Below are positions 10,758 to 21,872 of a stretch of DNA of 64,000 nucleotides, piece by piece. The stretch is taken from NCBI RefSeq assembly GCF_001676025.1, contig NZ_LZFW01000001.1, positions 62,001 through 126,000 of the forward strand, read 5' to 3'. Under the pieces are notes generated by a model that was not told the origin of the DNA, searched no databases, and saw nothing but the letters and a program-made list of their open reading frames with translations. A program made the translations under genes and the position numbers. Position 1 is the stretch's first letter. The number at the start of each line of letters is the position of its first letter. The DNA comes from Vibrio sp. UCD-FRSSP16_30 (GTDB lineage Bacteria > Pseudomonadota > Gammaproteobacteria > Enterobacterales > Vibrionaceae).

Positions 10758-10840
10758 CTAGGGCGAACGCATGAGTGAGCACTTATCGACCAATCATGCA
10801 CAGGATTTTGTTCAAATAACGTTTGTGATCTCACTCTGGA
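10758..10840 (+). repeat. Palindromic intergenic repeat, short form (copy 1)
   Basis: The 83-bp element begins directly after the msrB stop. Its ends are related inverted sequences (CTAGGGCGAA at the left, complement of TCCAGAGTGA at the right). It is the same element as 20134-20300 in inverted orientation: the first 41 bp match with one mismatch, and after ATGCACA the remaining half matches again (ATTTTGTTCAAA, ACGTT, TCAC, CTGGA). Copy 1 lacks the 84 bp present in the middle of copy 2, and so represents the empty site. Confidence 0.85.
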
Positions 10841-10927
10841 TAAGTCGTCTTGTGAATAATTTGTTTAGTGATGCGTTTAGTCGAGTGTATTAATTAAAAC
10901 CGTCAACATGGAAGAGAAGTGATTTAA

Positions 10928-11209
10928 ATGAAACCGAATTTACAACAAATGGTCGATGCAATTACTCCTGATGCTTATCAGAGATTGAGCTTTGCGGTAG
11001 AAACAGGCCGTTGGCCGGAAGGGACGGTATTGAGTGATGACCAACGAGCATACTGTCAGCAAGCTGTTATGCTTTATCAAAGTAAGCACAATACCGAAGC
11101 GCAGCACATGACGGTTGCCGCCGGTGGTGATATTAGCTTTAAATCAAAGGGCGAATTGCAACGTCAGTTTAAAAATGAAGAAACCATTACCAAAGTAAAA
11201 GTGGATTAA
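10928..11209 (+). CDS. yeaC: YeaC family protein (DUF1315)
   Basis: Small cytosolic protein of 93 residues, unknown function, of the DUF1315/YeaC family. The segments VDAITPDAYQRLSFAVETGRWPEGT and a central YCQQAVMLYQSKH helix are typical. E. coli yeaC also sits right after msrB, which is the main reason for the name. A purine-rich ribosome-binding region (GGAAGAGAAG) precedes the ATG. It converges on ansA, with a shared hairpin between them. Confidence 0.85.
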   Translation: MKPNLQQMVDAITPDAYQRLSFAVETGRWPEGTVLSDDQRAYCQQAVMLYQSKHNTEAQHMTVAAGGDISFKSKGELQRQFKNEETITKVKVD

Positions 11210-11243
11210 AAAAATGAGCGCTGATGATAAGTCATCGGCGCTC
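11208..11243 (-). terminator. Terminator between yeaC and ansA
   Basis: GAGCGCTGATGA and TCATCGGCGCTC form a 12-bp stem with one wobble pair and a 4-base loop (11216-11243). Read on the minus strand it is followed by T7 (11208-11214), so it is a good terminator for ansA. On the plus strand the T-run is missing, although the hairpin also sits just after yeaC. Confidence 0.85.
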
Positions 11244-11310
11244 ATAGGTTAATTCGCTATTCTATAATTTGTTATTTTACAGTAGGTTCTTTTACTGAAA
11301 ATAAGCGAGA

Positions 11311-12336
11311 TTATAGGCTCATTTCACCGTGCAGAACTTGCTGCATTTTAGTTTTGATTTCTTCGTATTTTAAGCCGCGGCTAAGTAAAAAGTGTAGCTT
11401 GGCGAGCGCCGCTTCATGAGTCATGTCATAACCACTGATCACTCCAGCCTCTGCAAGAGCACAGCCTGTCGCGTAACCCCCCATATTCACTTTTCCTGCC
11501 AAGCATTGGGTTAGGTTTACTACAATCACGCCTCTTTCTGAGGCTTCTTTTAAATGCCCAAGCAGTTGAGGGTTTTGCGGAGCATTGCCTACGCCAAAGG
11601 TTAACAAGATCATCGCATTAACAGGCTGTCTTAATGTATTTCGAATAACTTCGTGCGAAATGCCTGGATACATGGTGATCACGCCAATAGGTTGCGGCGT
11701 AATGTTATGCACTTTAAACGTTCCCGATGGCTTCTTATCGACTTCCGCATGAGCACTAACTTGGATGTTGATGCCCGCTTCCAAAAGAGGCGGCAAGTTA
11801 GGTGAAGTAAAGGCGGAAAAACCGTCAGCGTGAGACTTGGTACTACGGTTGCCTCGCATCAACTGATTGTTGAAAAACAAAGTCACTTCATTAATTGGAT
11901 AATTAGCGGCGATATGCAGTGCATTTAGTAGATTTGCTTGTCCATCAGAGCGAAGTTGAGCTAGAGGAATTTGCGATCCAGTGACTATCACTGGTTTGCC
12001 TAAGTTTTCCAGCATAAAAGACAAAGCAGAGGCGGTGTAAGCCATGGTATCGGTACCATGCAAAATGACAAAGCCATCATAGTTATCGTAGTTTTGTTTA
12101 ATATCATCAGCAATTTGCTGCCAATCAGAAGGCGTCATGTCAGAAGAATCAATCAGAGGCGCATATTCATGAATGGTATACAAAGGCATTTCCGGACGAT
12201 TAAATTCCGGCATTCCAGCCAATTGTGACTCCATAAATCCCGCAACAGGCACATATCCATTTGCCGATTTTTGCATACCGATTGTGCCGCCAGTGTAGGC
12301 GATATAGATGTGTTTTCGTGCGTTATTTTGAGGCAT
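11311..12336 (-). CDS. ansA: Type I (cytoplasmic) L-asparaginase
   Basis: Hydrolyses L-asparagine to aspartate and ammonia in the cytosol. The two active-site threonine motifs are visible: AYTGGTIGM (Thr15, Thr18) and ILHGTDTMAYTA (Thr95, Asp96). No signal peptide is present, which separates it from the periplasmic AnsB type. Length 341 aa is normal. No strong ribosome-binding site precedes the ATG. It lies downstream of sppA on the same strand, separated by a terminator; the sppA-ansA neighbourhood is also found in E. coli. Confidence 0.94.
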   Translation of the reverse strand: MPQNNARKHIYIAYTGGTIGMQKSANGYVPVAGFMESQLAGMPEFNRPEMPLYTIHEYAPLIDSSDMTPSDWQQIADDIKQNYDNYDGFVILHGTDTMAYTASALSFMLENLGKPVIVTGSQIPLAQLRSDGQANLLNALHIAANYPINEVTLFFNNQLMRGNRSTKSHADGFSAFTSPNLPPLLEAGINIQVSAHAEVDKKPSGTFKVHNITPQPIGVITMYPGISHEVIRNTLRQPVNAMILLTFGVGNAPQNPQLLGHLKEASERGVIVVNLTQCLAGKVNMGGYATGCALAEAGVISGYDMTHEAALAKLHFLLSRGLKYEEIKTKMQQVLHGEMSL

Positions 12337-12423
12337 AAGTGCAGATTTTTATACTGATAATTAAGTGATACGCAGTATAACGGATCTGTTGAGGCAAGCA
12401 ATAAGGCTACTGAGGCATAAAGC

Positions 12424-12449
12424 ACAAAAAGCCCAGCAAGTGCTGGGCT
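12424..12449 (-). terminator. Rho-independent terminator of sppA
   Basis: On the minus strand AGCCCAGCA CT TGCTGGGCT is followed by TTTTTGTG. The stem is a perfect nine pairs, 28 bp beyond the sppA stop. Confidence 0.9.
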
Positions 12450-12476
12450 AAATTTGTAAAGTGTTAGCTCATCGAG

Positions 12477-14366
12477 TTATTCGACCTGACAAGGCAAACA
12501 CAAGGTATAAGTGCCATTAGGATCGTTAAATTGATGCATCAAACTAAAGTCCTCTTGAACTTGCGTCGCAATAGGTTGCAAAGAACTTGGCAATGCTGCA
12601 TTAGACATCAGTGAGCTTGATAGCATGCTATTAAAATCGATTCCCGTTGATACCGAAATACGCTTGCTAAAATCTTTTAGGAATTGCTGCGCTGGAGTTA
12701 AAGACTTTTGTAGCCAGTTTAGGCGATAGCCATCCACTTTTGCGAGACTTGCTGCGCGAGCGATGGCATCGTCAAAGTCACCGATAGAATCGACCAGTCC
12801 TTTATCAACGGCATCTTGCCCTGTCCAGACTCGACCTTCCGCAATTTTTTCAACAGCATTAGCATCAAGGTGACGGTTTTCGCCAACTAGCCCGGTAAAG
12901 CGGCGATAGCCATTTTCAATGCCAAGTTGCATGGCGCGTTTTGCACCTTCATTAAGACCGGTAGTTACGCCGACACCAGCAAACGGTGATGTACCCAATC
13001 CGTCAGTATAAACGCCGTATTTGTTTAAGCCTTTCTCAAAGGTGGTAATCACACTAAAGATACCAATTGAACCGGTTAACGTAGTTGGTTGCGCTAATAT
13101 TTCATCTGCTGACATGGAAATCCAATAACCACCAGAGGCGGCCAGACTGGACATCGAAACCACCACTGGGCGGTTAGTTGCTTTAAACGCTACAATCTCG
13201 TTACGAATAACTTCAGATGCAAACGCGCTACCACCAGGGCTATCAACACGCAGTACTAAGGCTTTTACATCATCATTTAGACGAGCCTTACGAATTAGCG
13301 CTGCGGTAGTGTCACCACCAATAGAGCTGCCTTTTTGCGGACCATCCATAATTGCGCCACTGGCGACAATGACGGCAATTTGGTTGTCCGATTGAATTTT
13401 TGACTCAGGGATTTGGTCTTTGTAAGTGTAATAATCAACGGACTTAAAGCCATTTTTATCATCACCACCAAAGGCATCAATCATCGCTTTTTGCGCTTGT
13501 TGACGAGTGGCTAATTCATCCACCATTTTAAGCTGAACCGCTAATTGAGCAAGGCTACCATCCGCTTGTTCAAACTCTTTTAGGAACGCATCCATGCTTG
13601 GATTAAGTACTGATTTTTCGATGTGACGGTTGCGAGCGACATCTTCAACGTATGCCCCCCAAAGTTGACCTAACCATACACTTGCCGCTTCTTTAGCAGG
13701 AGCTGACATGTTGTTGCGAGTGAAGGGTTCTACCGCTGATTTGTAAGTACCTACTTTAAATACATGCGTATTCACATCAAGATTTTCAAGCAAGGTTTTG
13801 TAGTACATAGAGTATGAGCTATAACCTTTGAGCAATACACCGCCATCAGGTGATAAGAAGATCTTATCTGCGTAACTGGCTAGGTAATATTGGCTCTGAT
13901 TATAAAAGTCACCAATAGCGTAAATAGGTTTACCGCTGGCTTTAAATTCATTCAATGCTTTGGCGATGTAACGCAGTTTGGTGAGGTTAGTCTCAGGCAT
14001 TTTTTTCAGGCTAAGCACTAAACCTGACACACTTTCATCACTGGCAGCGTGACGAATGGTTTCACGAATATCGTACAAGACGTTTTCTTTGGGGATGTCT
14101 TTACCGATAAGTGAGCCGGTTAAGGAATCCATAGGATTGACGAAGCTTCTACCTTCAACAATTTTGCCTGATAGGTTTAGCACAAGTGCTTTTGGTTCTT
14201 TATCGACTGCTACGGCATCATCTTGGCTGTCAATTTGAGAAAAACTAAAATAGACAAAGACGATAGCTGCAATAAACAATAGGTTAGCTAAGGCAAGACG
14301 AGTGAAGGTGATGACCTTCCAAATGCCTTTGAGCACTTTACCTAAAAAGCGAAACAGTGTTTTCAT
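12477..14366 (-). CDS. sppA: Signal peptide peptidase SppA (protease IV, 67K type)
   Basis: S49-family serine peptidase that degrades cleaved signal peptides in the inner membrane. I start it at 14366 (GGAG 7 bp upstream), giving 629 aa; the residue numbers then match E. coli: catalytic Lys209 in FKVGTYKSAVEPF, and Ser411 in SLAASGGYWISM (E. coli Ser409). One transmembrane helix lies near residues 25-42. The tandem N- and C-terminal halves of the 67K form are both present, with the C-terminal half containing VDSPGGSAFASE. It is divergent from fadH. In E. coli the neighbours are ansA, ydjA and topB, all found here, with fadH in addition. Confidence 0.95.
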   Translation of the reverse strand: MKTLFRFLGKVLKGIWKVITFTRLALANLLFIAAIVFVYFSFSQIDSQDDAVAVDKEPKALVLNLSGKIVEGRSFVNPMDSLTGSLIGKDIPKENVLYDIRETIRHAASDESVSGLVLSLKKMPETNLTKLRYIAKALNEFKASGKPIYAIGDFYNQSQYYLASYADKIFLSPDGGVLLKGYSSYSMYYKTLLENLDVNTHVFKVGTYKSAVEPFTRNNMSAPAKEAASVWLGQLWGAYVEDVARNRHIEKSVLNPSMDAFLKEFEQADGSLAQLAVQLKMVDELATRQQAQKAMIDAFGGDDKNGFKSVDYYTYKDQIPESKIQSDNQIAVIVASGAIMDGPQKGSSIGGDTTAALIRKARLNDDVKALVLRVDSPGGSAFASEVIRNEIVAFKATNRPVVVSMSSLAASGGYWISMSADEILAQPTTLTGSIGIFSVITTFEKGLNKYGVYTDGLGTSPFAGVGVTTGLNEGAKRAMQLGIENGYRRFTGLVGENRHLDANAVEKIAEGRVWTGQDAVDKGLVDSIGDFDDAIARAASLAKVDGYRLNWLQKSLTPAQQFLKDFSKRISVSTGIDFNSMLSSSLMSNAALPSSLQPIATQVQEDFSLMHQFNDPNGTYTLCLPCQVE

Positions 14367-16672
<2,306 letters not shown>

Positions 16673-16727
16673 TCTCACTTAGATGTTACACTTTAATGAG
16701 ACTAAAAATAGATTTTGGAATAAAGAC

Positions 16728-17276
16728 ATGGACGCATTAGAGCTTTTATTACACCGTCACTCTATCGCAAAACTTGGCCACCCTGCGCCAAGTGGTGAAG
16801 TGCTAGATAATATTTTAAGAGCGGGACTTCGCGCCCCAGATCATGGAGCACTAACCCCTTGGCGGTTTGTGATTAGTGAAGGCGAGGGCTTGAAGAAACT
16901 GGCCGATATCTTAGTGTCAGCCGCTAAACAGGCTAACTCTGAAGATGCTGTGCTTGAAAAACTGGCCAATGCTCCTTTTCGCGCACCGATGGTGATTACG
17001 GTCATCGCAAAAACCAAATCGCACCCTAAAGTGCCTGAATTAGAACAGTATTTATCAGCAGGTTGTGCCGCGCAAGCTATGCAGATGGCAGCAGTCGCTC
17101 AAGGTTTTCAGGGCTTCTGGCGTTCAGGTACTTGGATGTTTGATGCCAATGTAGAGCGTGCTTTTGGTCTAGAAGAAAAAGATCACATTGTGGGTTTCTT
17201 ATATTTGGGAACAGCAGAGTGTGCGCCACATAAAGTGCCAGAGCGCGATCTGAGCAAATTTGTTGAGTACCTATAA
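16728..17276 (+). CDS. ydjA: NAD(P)H nitroreductase, YdjA family
   Basis: FMN-binding nitroreductase-fold protein of 182 aa. I start it at ATG 16728 (MDALELLLHRHSIAK), because the longest frame adds 15 residues not typical of the family and GGAA precedes this ATG. Family features are the RHSxAKL start, LRAPDHGALTPWRF and the GFWRSGTWMF segment. The physiological substrate is unknown. It begins 55 bp after fadH in the same direction. In E. coli ydjA lies in the sppA-ydjA-selD-topB order; selD is absent here. Confidence 0.88.
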   Translation: MDALELLLHRHSIAKLGHPAPSGEVLDNILRAGLRAPDHGALTPWRFVISEGEGLKKLADILVSAAKQANSEDAVLEKLANAPFRAPMVITVIAKTKSHPKVPELEQYLSAGCAAQAMQMAAVAQGFQGFWRSGTWMFDANVERAFGLEEKDHIVGFLYLGTAECAPHKVPERDLSKFVEYL

Positions 17277-17340
17277 CGAGTTCTAAGCTTAAGCCTCTAA
17301 ATAGCCCCTTATCAGTGATAATCTGTTGTCATTGTTGCAC

Positions 17341-17378
17341 TTAGATTACTGGGTATGTATATTTATCCAGTAATCTAA
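17341..17378. repeat. Perfect 12-bp inverted repeat in the topB leader
   Basis: TTAGATTACTGG and CCAGTAATCTAA are exact complements separated by 14 bases. The right arm ends 17 bp before the topB start codon. There is no T-run after it, so it is not an evident terminator; see findings. Confidence 0.7.
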
Positions 17379-17395
17379 TTCACCTATTATTTCTT

Positions 17396-19345
17396 ATGAC
17401 ACGACTTTTTGTAGCAGAAAAACCCAGCTTAGGCCGCGCGATTGCCAGCGCTCTTCCCAGACCCCATAAAAACGGGCAAGGGTATATTGAGTGTGGTAAT
17501 GGCGACATAGTGACTTGGTGTATTGGGCATTTGCTAGAACAAGTCGAACCCGACGTTTACGATCCTAAATATAAACGATGGGATCTTGCCGATCTTCCTA
17601 TTATCCCTGATGCGTGGCAACTCAGACCGCGTAAAAGTGCCGCTAAGCAATTAGCCGTCGTCAAAAAACTGCTCAAATCATCCAAGCAAATTGTTAATGC
17701 AGGTGACCCTGATAGAGAAGGGCAATTGCTGGTGGATGAGGTGTTTGATTACTGCAAAGTCAGCAAAACCAAAAAAGAGTCGGCGCAGCGTTTATTAATC
17801 AGTGATTTAAATTTGTCAGCGGTGAAGCGTTCTTTATCGAGCATGCGCAGTAATAAAGAGTTTGTGCCTTTGTCAGTTTCTGCCCTTGCACGCTCTCGCG
17901 CTGATTGGTTATACGGCATGAACATGTCTCGCGCTTATACGCTATTGGGTAAAAAAGCTGGATATAACGGTGTGTTATCTGTTGGCCGAGTGCAAACACC
18001 CGTATTAGGTTTAGTGGTGCGTCGCGATCTTGAAATCGAAAATTTTGTGCCGCGTGATTACTTTACCCTTGAGGCACTGATTCCTTATTCAGACCATAGC
18101 GGCACTTTTGATATTCGCGCTAAGTGGATACCCAGTGAAGCATGTAAAAAATGGTTAGATGAAGACGGAAGAGTATTAAGCAAAGCATTGGTAGAAAACG
18201 TGGCTCAGCGTATTCAAGGCCAGCCTGCCAGTGTCACCAAATCAGAACAAAAGACCACCAAGCAAGCACCGCCATTGCCTTATTCCTTGAGCGCCTTACA
18301 AATAGACGCGTCAAAACGTTATTCAATGAGTGCTCAGCAAGTTTTAGACTTGTGTCAGTCACTCTATGAAAAATACAAAGTGATTACTTACCCTCGTTCG
18401 GATTGCCGCTATTTGCCGGTTGAGCACTTTAACGAAGCAAAATCAGTATGTGATGCTATTTTAGCTAACGCTTCAGATCAAAGTAGTGCGGTGGCAAACG
18501 CCAATCTGTCACTGCGCTCTAAAGCGTGGAATGATAAAAAAGTCGATGCGCACCACGCCATCATTCCGACACCAAAAAAAGCCTCAAACTTGCCGCCTCA
18601 AGAGGCAAAGGTATACCAACTGATTGCCACCCAATATCTCATGCAATTTTATCCGTCAGCAGAATACGCCGAATCTAAATTAGAATTTGATATTAAAGGC
18701 GGCAAATTTACCGCCTCTGGTCGGCAATTATTGGTTCCCGGTTGGAAAGTGTTATTCCCTGCACGTAAAGACACTTCAGATAAAGATAAGCAAGCTCCAC
18801 TTGTGCCAGCGCTAGCAAAAGGACAACAGTTAACTTGCCGTGAAGGTGAGATTAAACAAAAGCAAACCGAGCCGCCAAAACACTTTACTGAAGGGACGTT
18901 ATTGCAAGCAATGACCGGTATTGGACGTTTTGTGCAAGACAGTTCACTAAAGAAAATCCTTAGAGAAACCGATGGTATCGGTACCGAGGCCACTCGCGCC
19001 GGTATTTTAGATACCTTATTTAAACGTGCTTTATTATCGCGCAGTGGCAAATCCGTATTAAGCACCCCCGCAGGTAAAGGCCTAGTAGCCGCATTGCCCG
19101 ATCTCTCCACCTATCCAGATTTAACCGCCCACTGGGAAAAACAGCTACACGATATGGCCGAGAAAAAACAGGCATACCAACCTTTCATTACCGAATTACA
19201 TCAACAACTCGCTCAACTAATGAACACAGCCAAAACAGGCCCAGTACCAGAGTCATTACGCTCACTACCAGAAGTGAAAAAGCCTGCGTATAAGAAACGT
19301 CGAGCTAGTGGTAAGAAGTCGGTTACTAAGCGTGGTGGGAAATAG
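17396..19345 (+). CDS. topB: DNA topoisomerase III
   Basis: Type IA topoisomerase that decatenates replication and recombination intermediates. The Toprim domain spans residues 1-150, with Glu8 (VAEKPS) and the DPDRE acidic motif (Asp104, Asp106). The active-site tyrosine is Tyr332 in ITYPRSDCRYLP. The C-terminal tail is basic and rich in Lys/Arg/Gly, as in other TopB. Length 649 aa. No good Shine-Dalgarno sequence precedes the ATG, and a perfect inverted repeat ends 17 bp before it. Confidence 0.96.
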   Translation: MTRLFVAEKPSLGRAIASALPRPHKNGQGYIECGNGDIVTWCIGHLLEQVEPDVYDPKYKRWDLADLPIIPDAWQLRPRKSAAKQLAVVKKLLKSSKQIVNAGDPDREGQLLVDEVFDYCKVSKTKKESAQRLLISDLNLSAVKRSLSSMRSNKEFVPLSVSALARSRADWLYGMNMSRAYTLLGKKAGYNGVLSVGRVQTPVLGLVVRRDLEIENFVPRDYFTLEALIPYSDHSGTFDIRAKWIPSEACKKWLDEDGRVLSKALVENVAQRIQGQPASVTKSEQKTTKQAPPLPYSLSALQIDASKRYSMSAQQVLDLCQSLYEKYKVITYPRSDCRYLPVEHFNEAKSVCDAILANASDQSSAVANANLSLRSKAWNDKKVDAHHAIIPTPKKASNLPPQEAKVYQLIATQYLMQFYPSAEYAESKLEFDIKGGKFTASGRQLLVPGWKVLFPARKDTSDKDKQAPLVPALAKGQQLTCREGEIKQKQTEPPKHFTEGTLLQAMTGIGRFVQDSSLKKILRETDGIGTEATRAGILDTLFKRALLSRSGKSVLSTPAGKGLVAALPDLSTYPDLTAHWEKQLHDMAEKKQAYQPFITELHQQLAQLMNTAKTGPVPESLRSLPEVKKPAYKKRRASGKKSVTKRGGK

Positions 19346-19566
19346 GAGTGTAGAATATCTGATAATTGAGACTTTCTTCTAGTTGCCTATTAATACTATA
19401 AATGTGTTATTTATAGCTAGGCTATATTTATAATAAGGCGTATAAGCAAATGGTGAAAATGAATGCATATAGTCATGGAGTATAAATAAAATTAACACCC
19501 TGTAATACTAGTTTTAATTATTGATAGGTATAACATATAAGTATTGTTTCTATTAAGGTTGATACT

Positions 19567-19908
19567 ATGCTTGATTTTATTGAAAATATATTTAATTTTA
19601 TAATTAAGTGTATAGTTGCACTTATTAAGTTTGTAGTAGTAATTGTTTTAGTTATCGGCGTAATTGCATGGAATTGGGATACGTCTGACTCTAGTAGCGA
19701 CGAATGGATGGGTTTTGTTTATCCTGATAAAGCTAATTTATGGAATGACAGGGATGTAGGTACGTTCTCTACGCTGGAGGAGTGTAGAGAGGAATCTTTG
19801 GATGCATTGCGAATGATAGGTGCTACCCGTTCTGGTGATTATGAGTGTGGTCTTAATTGTGATACATCAAAAGGGAAACCCTATATTTGTGAGAAAACAG
19901 AACGTTAA
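19567..19908 (+). CDS. Small membrane protein of unknown function in AT-rich islet
   Basis: Protein of 113 aa that I do not recognise. Residues 8-36 form one very hydrophobic helix (Phe, Ile and Val rich), followed by an acidic Ser/Asp linker and a soluble part containing four cysteines (EECREES, YECGLNCDT, YICEKTE), which could pair in disulfides if exported. TAAGGTTGATACT in front of the ATG offers a weak ribosome-binding site. The gene and its flanks are clearly more AT-rich than the neighbouring topB and yciK. It looks like a recently gained or lineage-specific gene. Confidence 0.6.
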   Translation: MLDFIENIFNFIIKCIVALIKFVVVIVLVIGVIAWNWDTSDSSSDEWMGFVYPDKANLWNDRDVGTFSTLEECREESLDALRMIGATRSGDYECGLNCDTSKGKPYICEKTER

Positions 19909-20133
19909 TTACTTAAATGAATTAGATCTAATGTAATATATTAAATCGTAATGTTCTTGTGTGATATTACTAGCAATTACTTAATAATTCTTATTAATAT
20001 AATGAGTGTATATGAGCTTAATTTTATAGTGGGTGGTTGTGTTATTTATTTAACTGCTCGACGTTGTAAATATAGCTAAATCTATAACCTTTGCTAATTT
20101 AGTTAATAATTAATAAAAGTTATAGGTTGTAAT
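19909..20133. other. AT-rich intergenic stretch without genes
   Basis: These 225 bp are very AT-rich and carry no convincing ORF or RNA gene. Together with 19346-19566 they flank the small membrane protein gene. A palindromic repeat adjoins on the right. Confidence 0.5.
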
Positions 20134-20300
20134 TCCAGGGTGAAATAACGAACGTGTTTTGAACAAAATTATGTGCATTATCGGAGCAAGTCTTTGTGGC
20201 ATGGATGCCACAATGAAGCCATCAAGGATGATTTCACGGCGTCTTGTGGAGATAATGTACATGATTGGTCGATAAGTGTTCACTCATGCGTTCGCCCTAG
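20134..20300 (-). repeat. Palindromic intergenic repeat, long form with nested hairpin insertion (copy 2)
   Basis: The 167-bp element is the inverted counterpart of 10758-10840. Between its two halves sits a 77-bp insertion (20179-20255) flanked by TGTGCAT (20172-20178) and TGTACAT (20256-20262), a probable 7-bp target duplication; copy 1 has this heptamer once. The insertion has imperfect inverted ends (TATCGGAGCAAG and complement TATCTCCACAAG) and a perfect internal palindrome TTGTGGCAT-GG-ATGCCACAA (20194-20213). It lies 18 bp beyond the stop of the minus-strand SDR gene, in the same orientation to that gene as copy 1 is to msrB. Confidence 0.85.
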
Positions 20301-20318
20301 TTGTAATGCTAAGTTCTC

Positions 20319-21005
20319 TTACCAAGCAATACTCTGCCCATCATAATTAAAGAACCCGCCAGATTGCTCCGTTGTTGAGTTTTCAATCACGTTGACCAAA
20401 CCTTTAACCGAGTCATTGACTTCGATTAGGGCATTAGGCCCACCCATCTCGGTTTTGACCCAGCCGGGGTGAAGGGCGAGTACGGTGAAGCCTTGTGGGT
20501 TTAAGTCGTTGTGCAGGCTTTTTATGACAGAATTAACGCCTGCTTTTGATGAGCGATAGATGTAGCCACCGCCAGAGGTGTTTTCTGTCATGCTGCCGAC
20601 TTTTGATGAGAGTATCGCGATGCGCTTTTCATTACTTTTTTCAAGGGCAGGGTAGAAGGCTTCGACTAATTTAAGCGGAGCTATGGTGTTCACCTCTAAT
20701 ACTTTGCGCCACTCTTGCACATCAATATCGCCCAAAGAGCCGCCTTTTGGTCCGTAGTAGCCTGCATTATTAATCAGAAGATCTAACTGATCGAATTCAT
20801 TGGCAAGACGTTTGACGGCAGCGTAATCCGTCACATCAAGTTGTCTTATGTGCAAGTTGTCGTAGGTTTGAATTAAATCAAACAGCGGATCGCTGGTGGA
20901 TTCATCACGGTAAGTGGCGACGACCTGTGCGCCTTTCTTTAAATAGTGAACAGTTAGGCCAAAACCGATTCCACGGTTTGCTCCGGTGATTAAAATGGTG
21001 CGCAT
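20319..21005 (-). CDS. Short-chain dehydrogenase/reductase
   Basis: Classical SDR of 228 aa. The cofactor motif TGANRGIGFG is at residues 7-16, the NNAG motif in DLLINNAGYYGPK, and the catalytic YxxxK in IYRSSKAG. A Ser-Ser pair in AILSSKVGS precedes it. The substrate cannot be inferred. It begins 39 bp after yciK on the same strand, with GGAAAGG as ribosome-binding site, so the two are likely co-transcribed. A palindromic repeat follows its 3' end. Confidence 0.85.
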   Translation of the reverse strand: MRTILITGANRGIGFGLTVHYLKKGAQVVATYRDESTSDPLFDLIQTYDNLHIRQLDVTDYAAVKRLANEFDQLDLLINNAGYYGPKGGSLGDIDVQEWRKVLEVNTIAPLKLVEAFYPALEKSNEKRIAILSSKVGSMTENTSGGGYIYRSSKAGVNSVIKSLHNDLNPQGFTVLALHPGWVKTEMGGPNALIEVNDSVKGLVNVIENSTTEQSGGFFNYDGQSIAW

Positions 21006-21044
21006 GGCCTTTCCTTTTATTAATGATGATGTGAGTTAACGATA

Positions 21045-21785
21045 TTACTTTGGTTGAGCGTCTATACACAAACCTGTGATGGCGTCTGCTTGCTCACTCA
21101 TTAAGTATAAGTAGAGCGGCATAATATCAAGAGGCGTTTTTAATGTGTCAGCATCTTCAGCAGGGTAAGCACCCGCACGCATTGAGGTGCGTGTTGCGCC
21201 GGGATTAATCGCATTAACTCGTATTGGCGTATTACTTAACTCGTCAGCGAGTACTTGCATCATACCTTCGGTGGCAAATTTTGAGATGGCATAACTGCCC
21301 CATAACGCACGTCCCATATGCCCGACGGTCGAGGAGGTAAACACAATGCGTCCATACTGTGATTTTTTGATAATAGGCAGCAAGGCTTGAGTCATAATAA
21401 ATTGTGCTTTGACATTGATTTGCATGACTTCATCAAAGGTATCTTCTTCAATTTGGTCAAACGGGCTGATCATGCCAAGGATCCCAGCATTGTGCAGTAG
21501 GCCATCAAGTCTGCCGTATTGGCCTTCGATAGTTTCTGCCATATCAATGTAATGCTGCTTAGTTGCACCTTGCATATCTAATGGAATAATCGCCGGCTCA
21601 GGGAAGCCAGCATTAATGATTTCGTCGTATGTTTGCTCAAGTTTTGTCACGGTACGACCGAGTAAGATAACCGTCGCCCCATGCTCTGCATAAGAAAGTG
21701 CAGCTTGTTTTCCAATGCCATCTCCAGCACCTGTTACGAGAATGATTTTGTCTTTTAAAGCGTCAGTTGCCACTGCGTAATCCAC
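21045..21785 (-). CDS. yciK: YciK family short-chain oxidoreductase
   Basis: SDR of 246 aa. Features are TGAGDGIGKQAA for cofactor binding, HNAGILG in place of NNAG (typical of YciK) and the catalytic YAISK. In E. coli yciK is divergent from sohB, exactly as here, which supports the name. The reaction is unknown. It shares an 87-bp intergenic region with sohB. Confidence 0.88.
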   Translation of the reverse strand: MDYAVATDALKDKIILVTGAGDGIGKQAALSYAEHGATVILLGRTVTKLEQTYDEIINAGFPEPAIIPLDMQGATKQHYIDMAETIEGQYGRLDGLLHNAGILGMISPFDQIEEDTFDEVMQINVKAQFIMTQALLPIIKKSQYGRIVFTSSTVGHMGRALWGSYAISKFATEGMMQVLADELSNTPIRVNAINPGATRTSMRAGAYPAEDADTLKTPLDIMPLYLYLMSEQADAITGLCIDAQPK

Positions 21786-21872
21786 AATCTGAATCCTTTT
21801 AATGCGGTTTTGATTTAACGAATAGGAATAGAGGGTTACAATACAACAATAATCATCTTCAGGGATAAGACA

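Noticed and set aside
10758..10840. Repeat as a possible integron attC (VCR) site
   Set aside because: It lacks the RYYYAAC/GTTRRRY core sites and the typical attC lengths, and no gene-cassette array or integrase is near. Both copies lie among core chromosomal genes.
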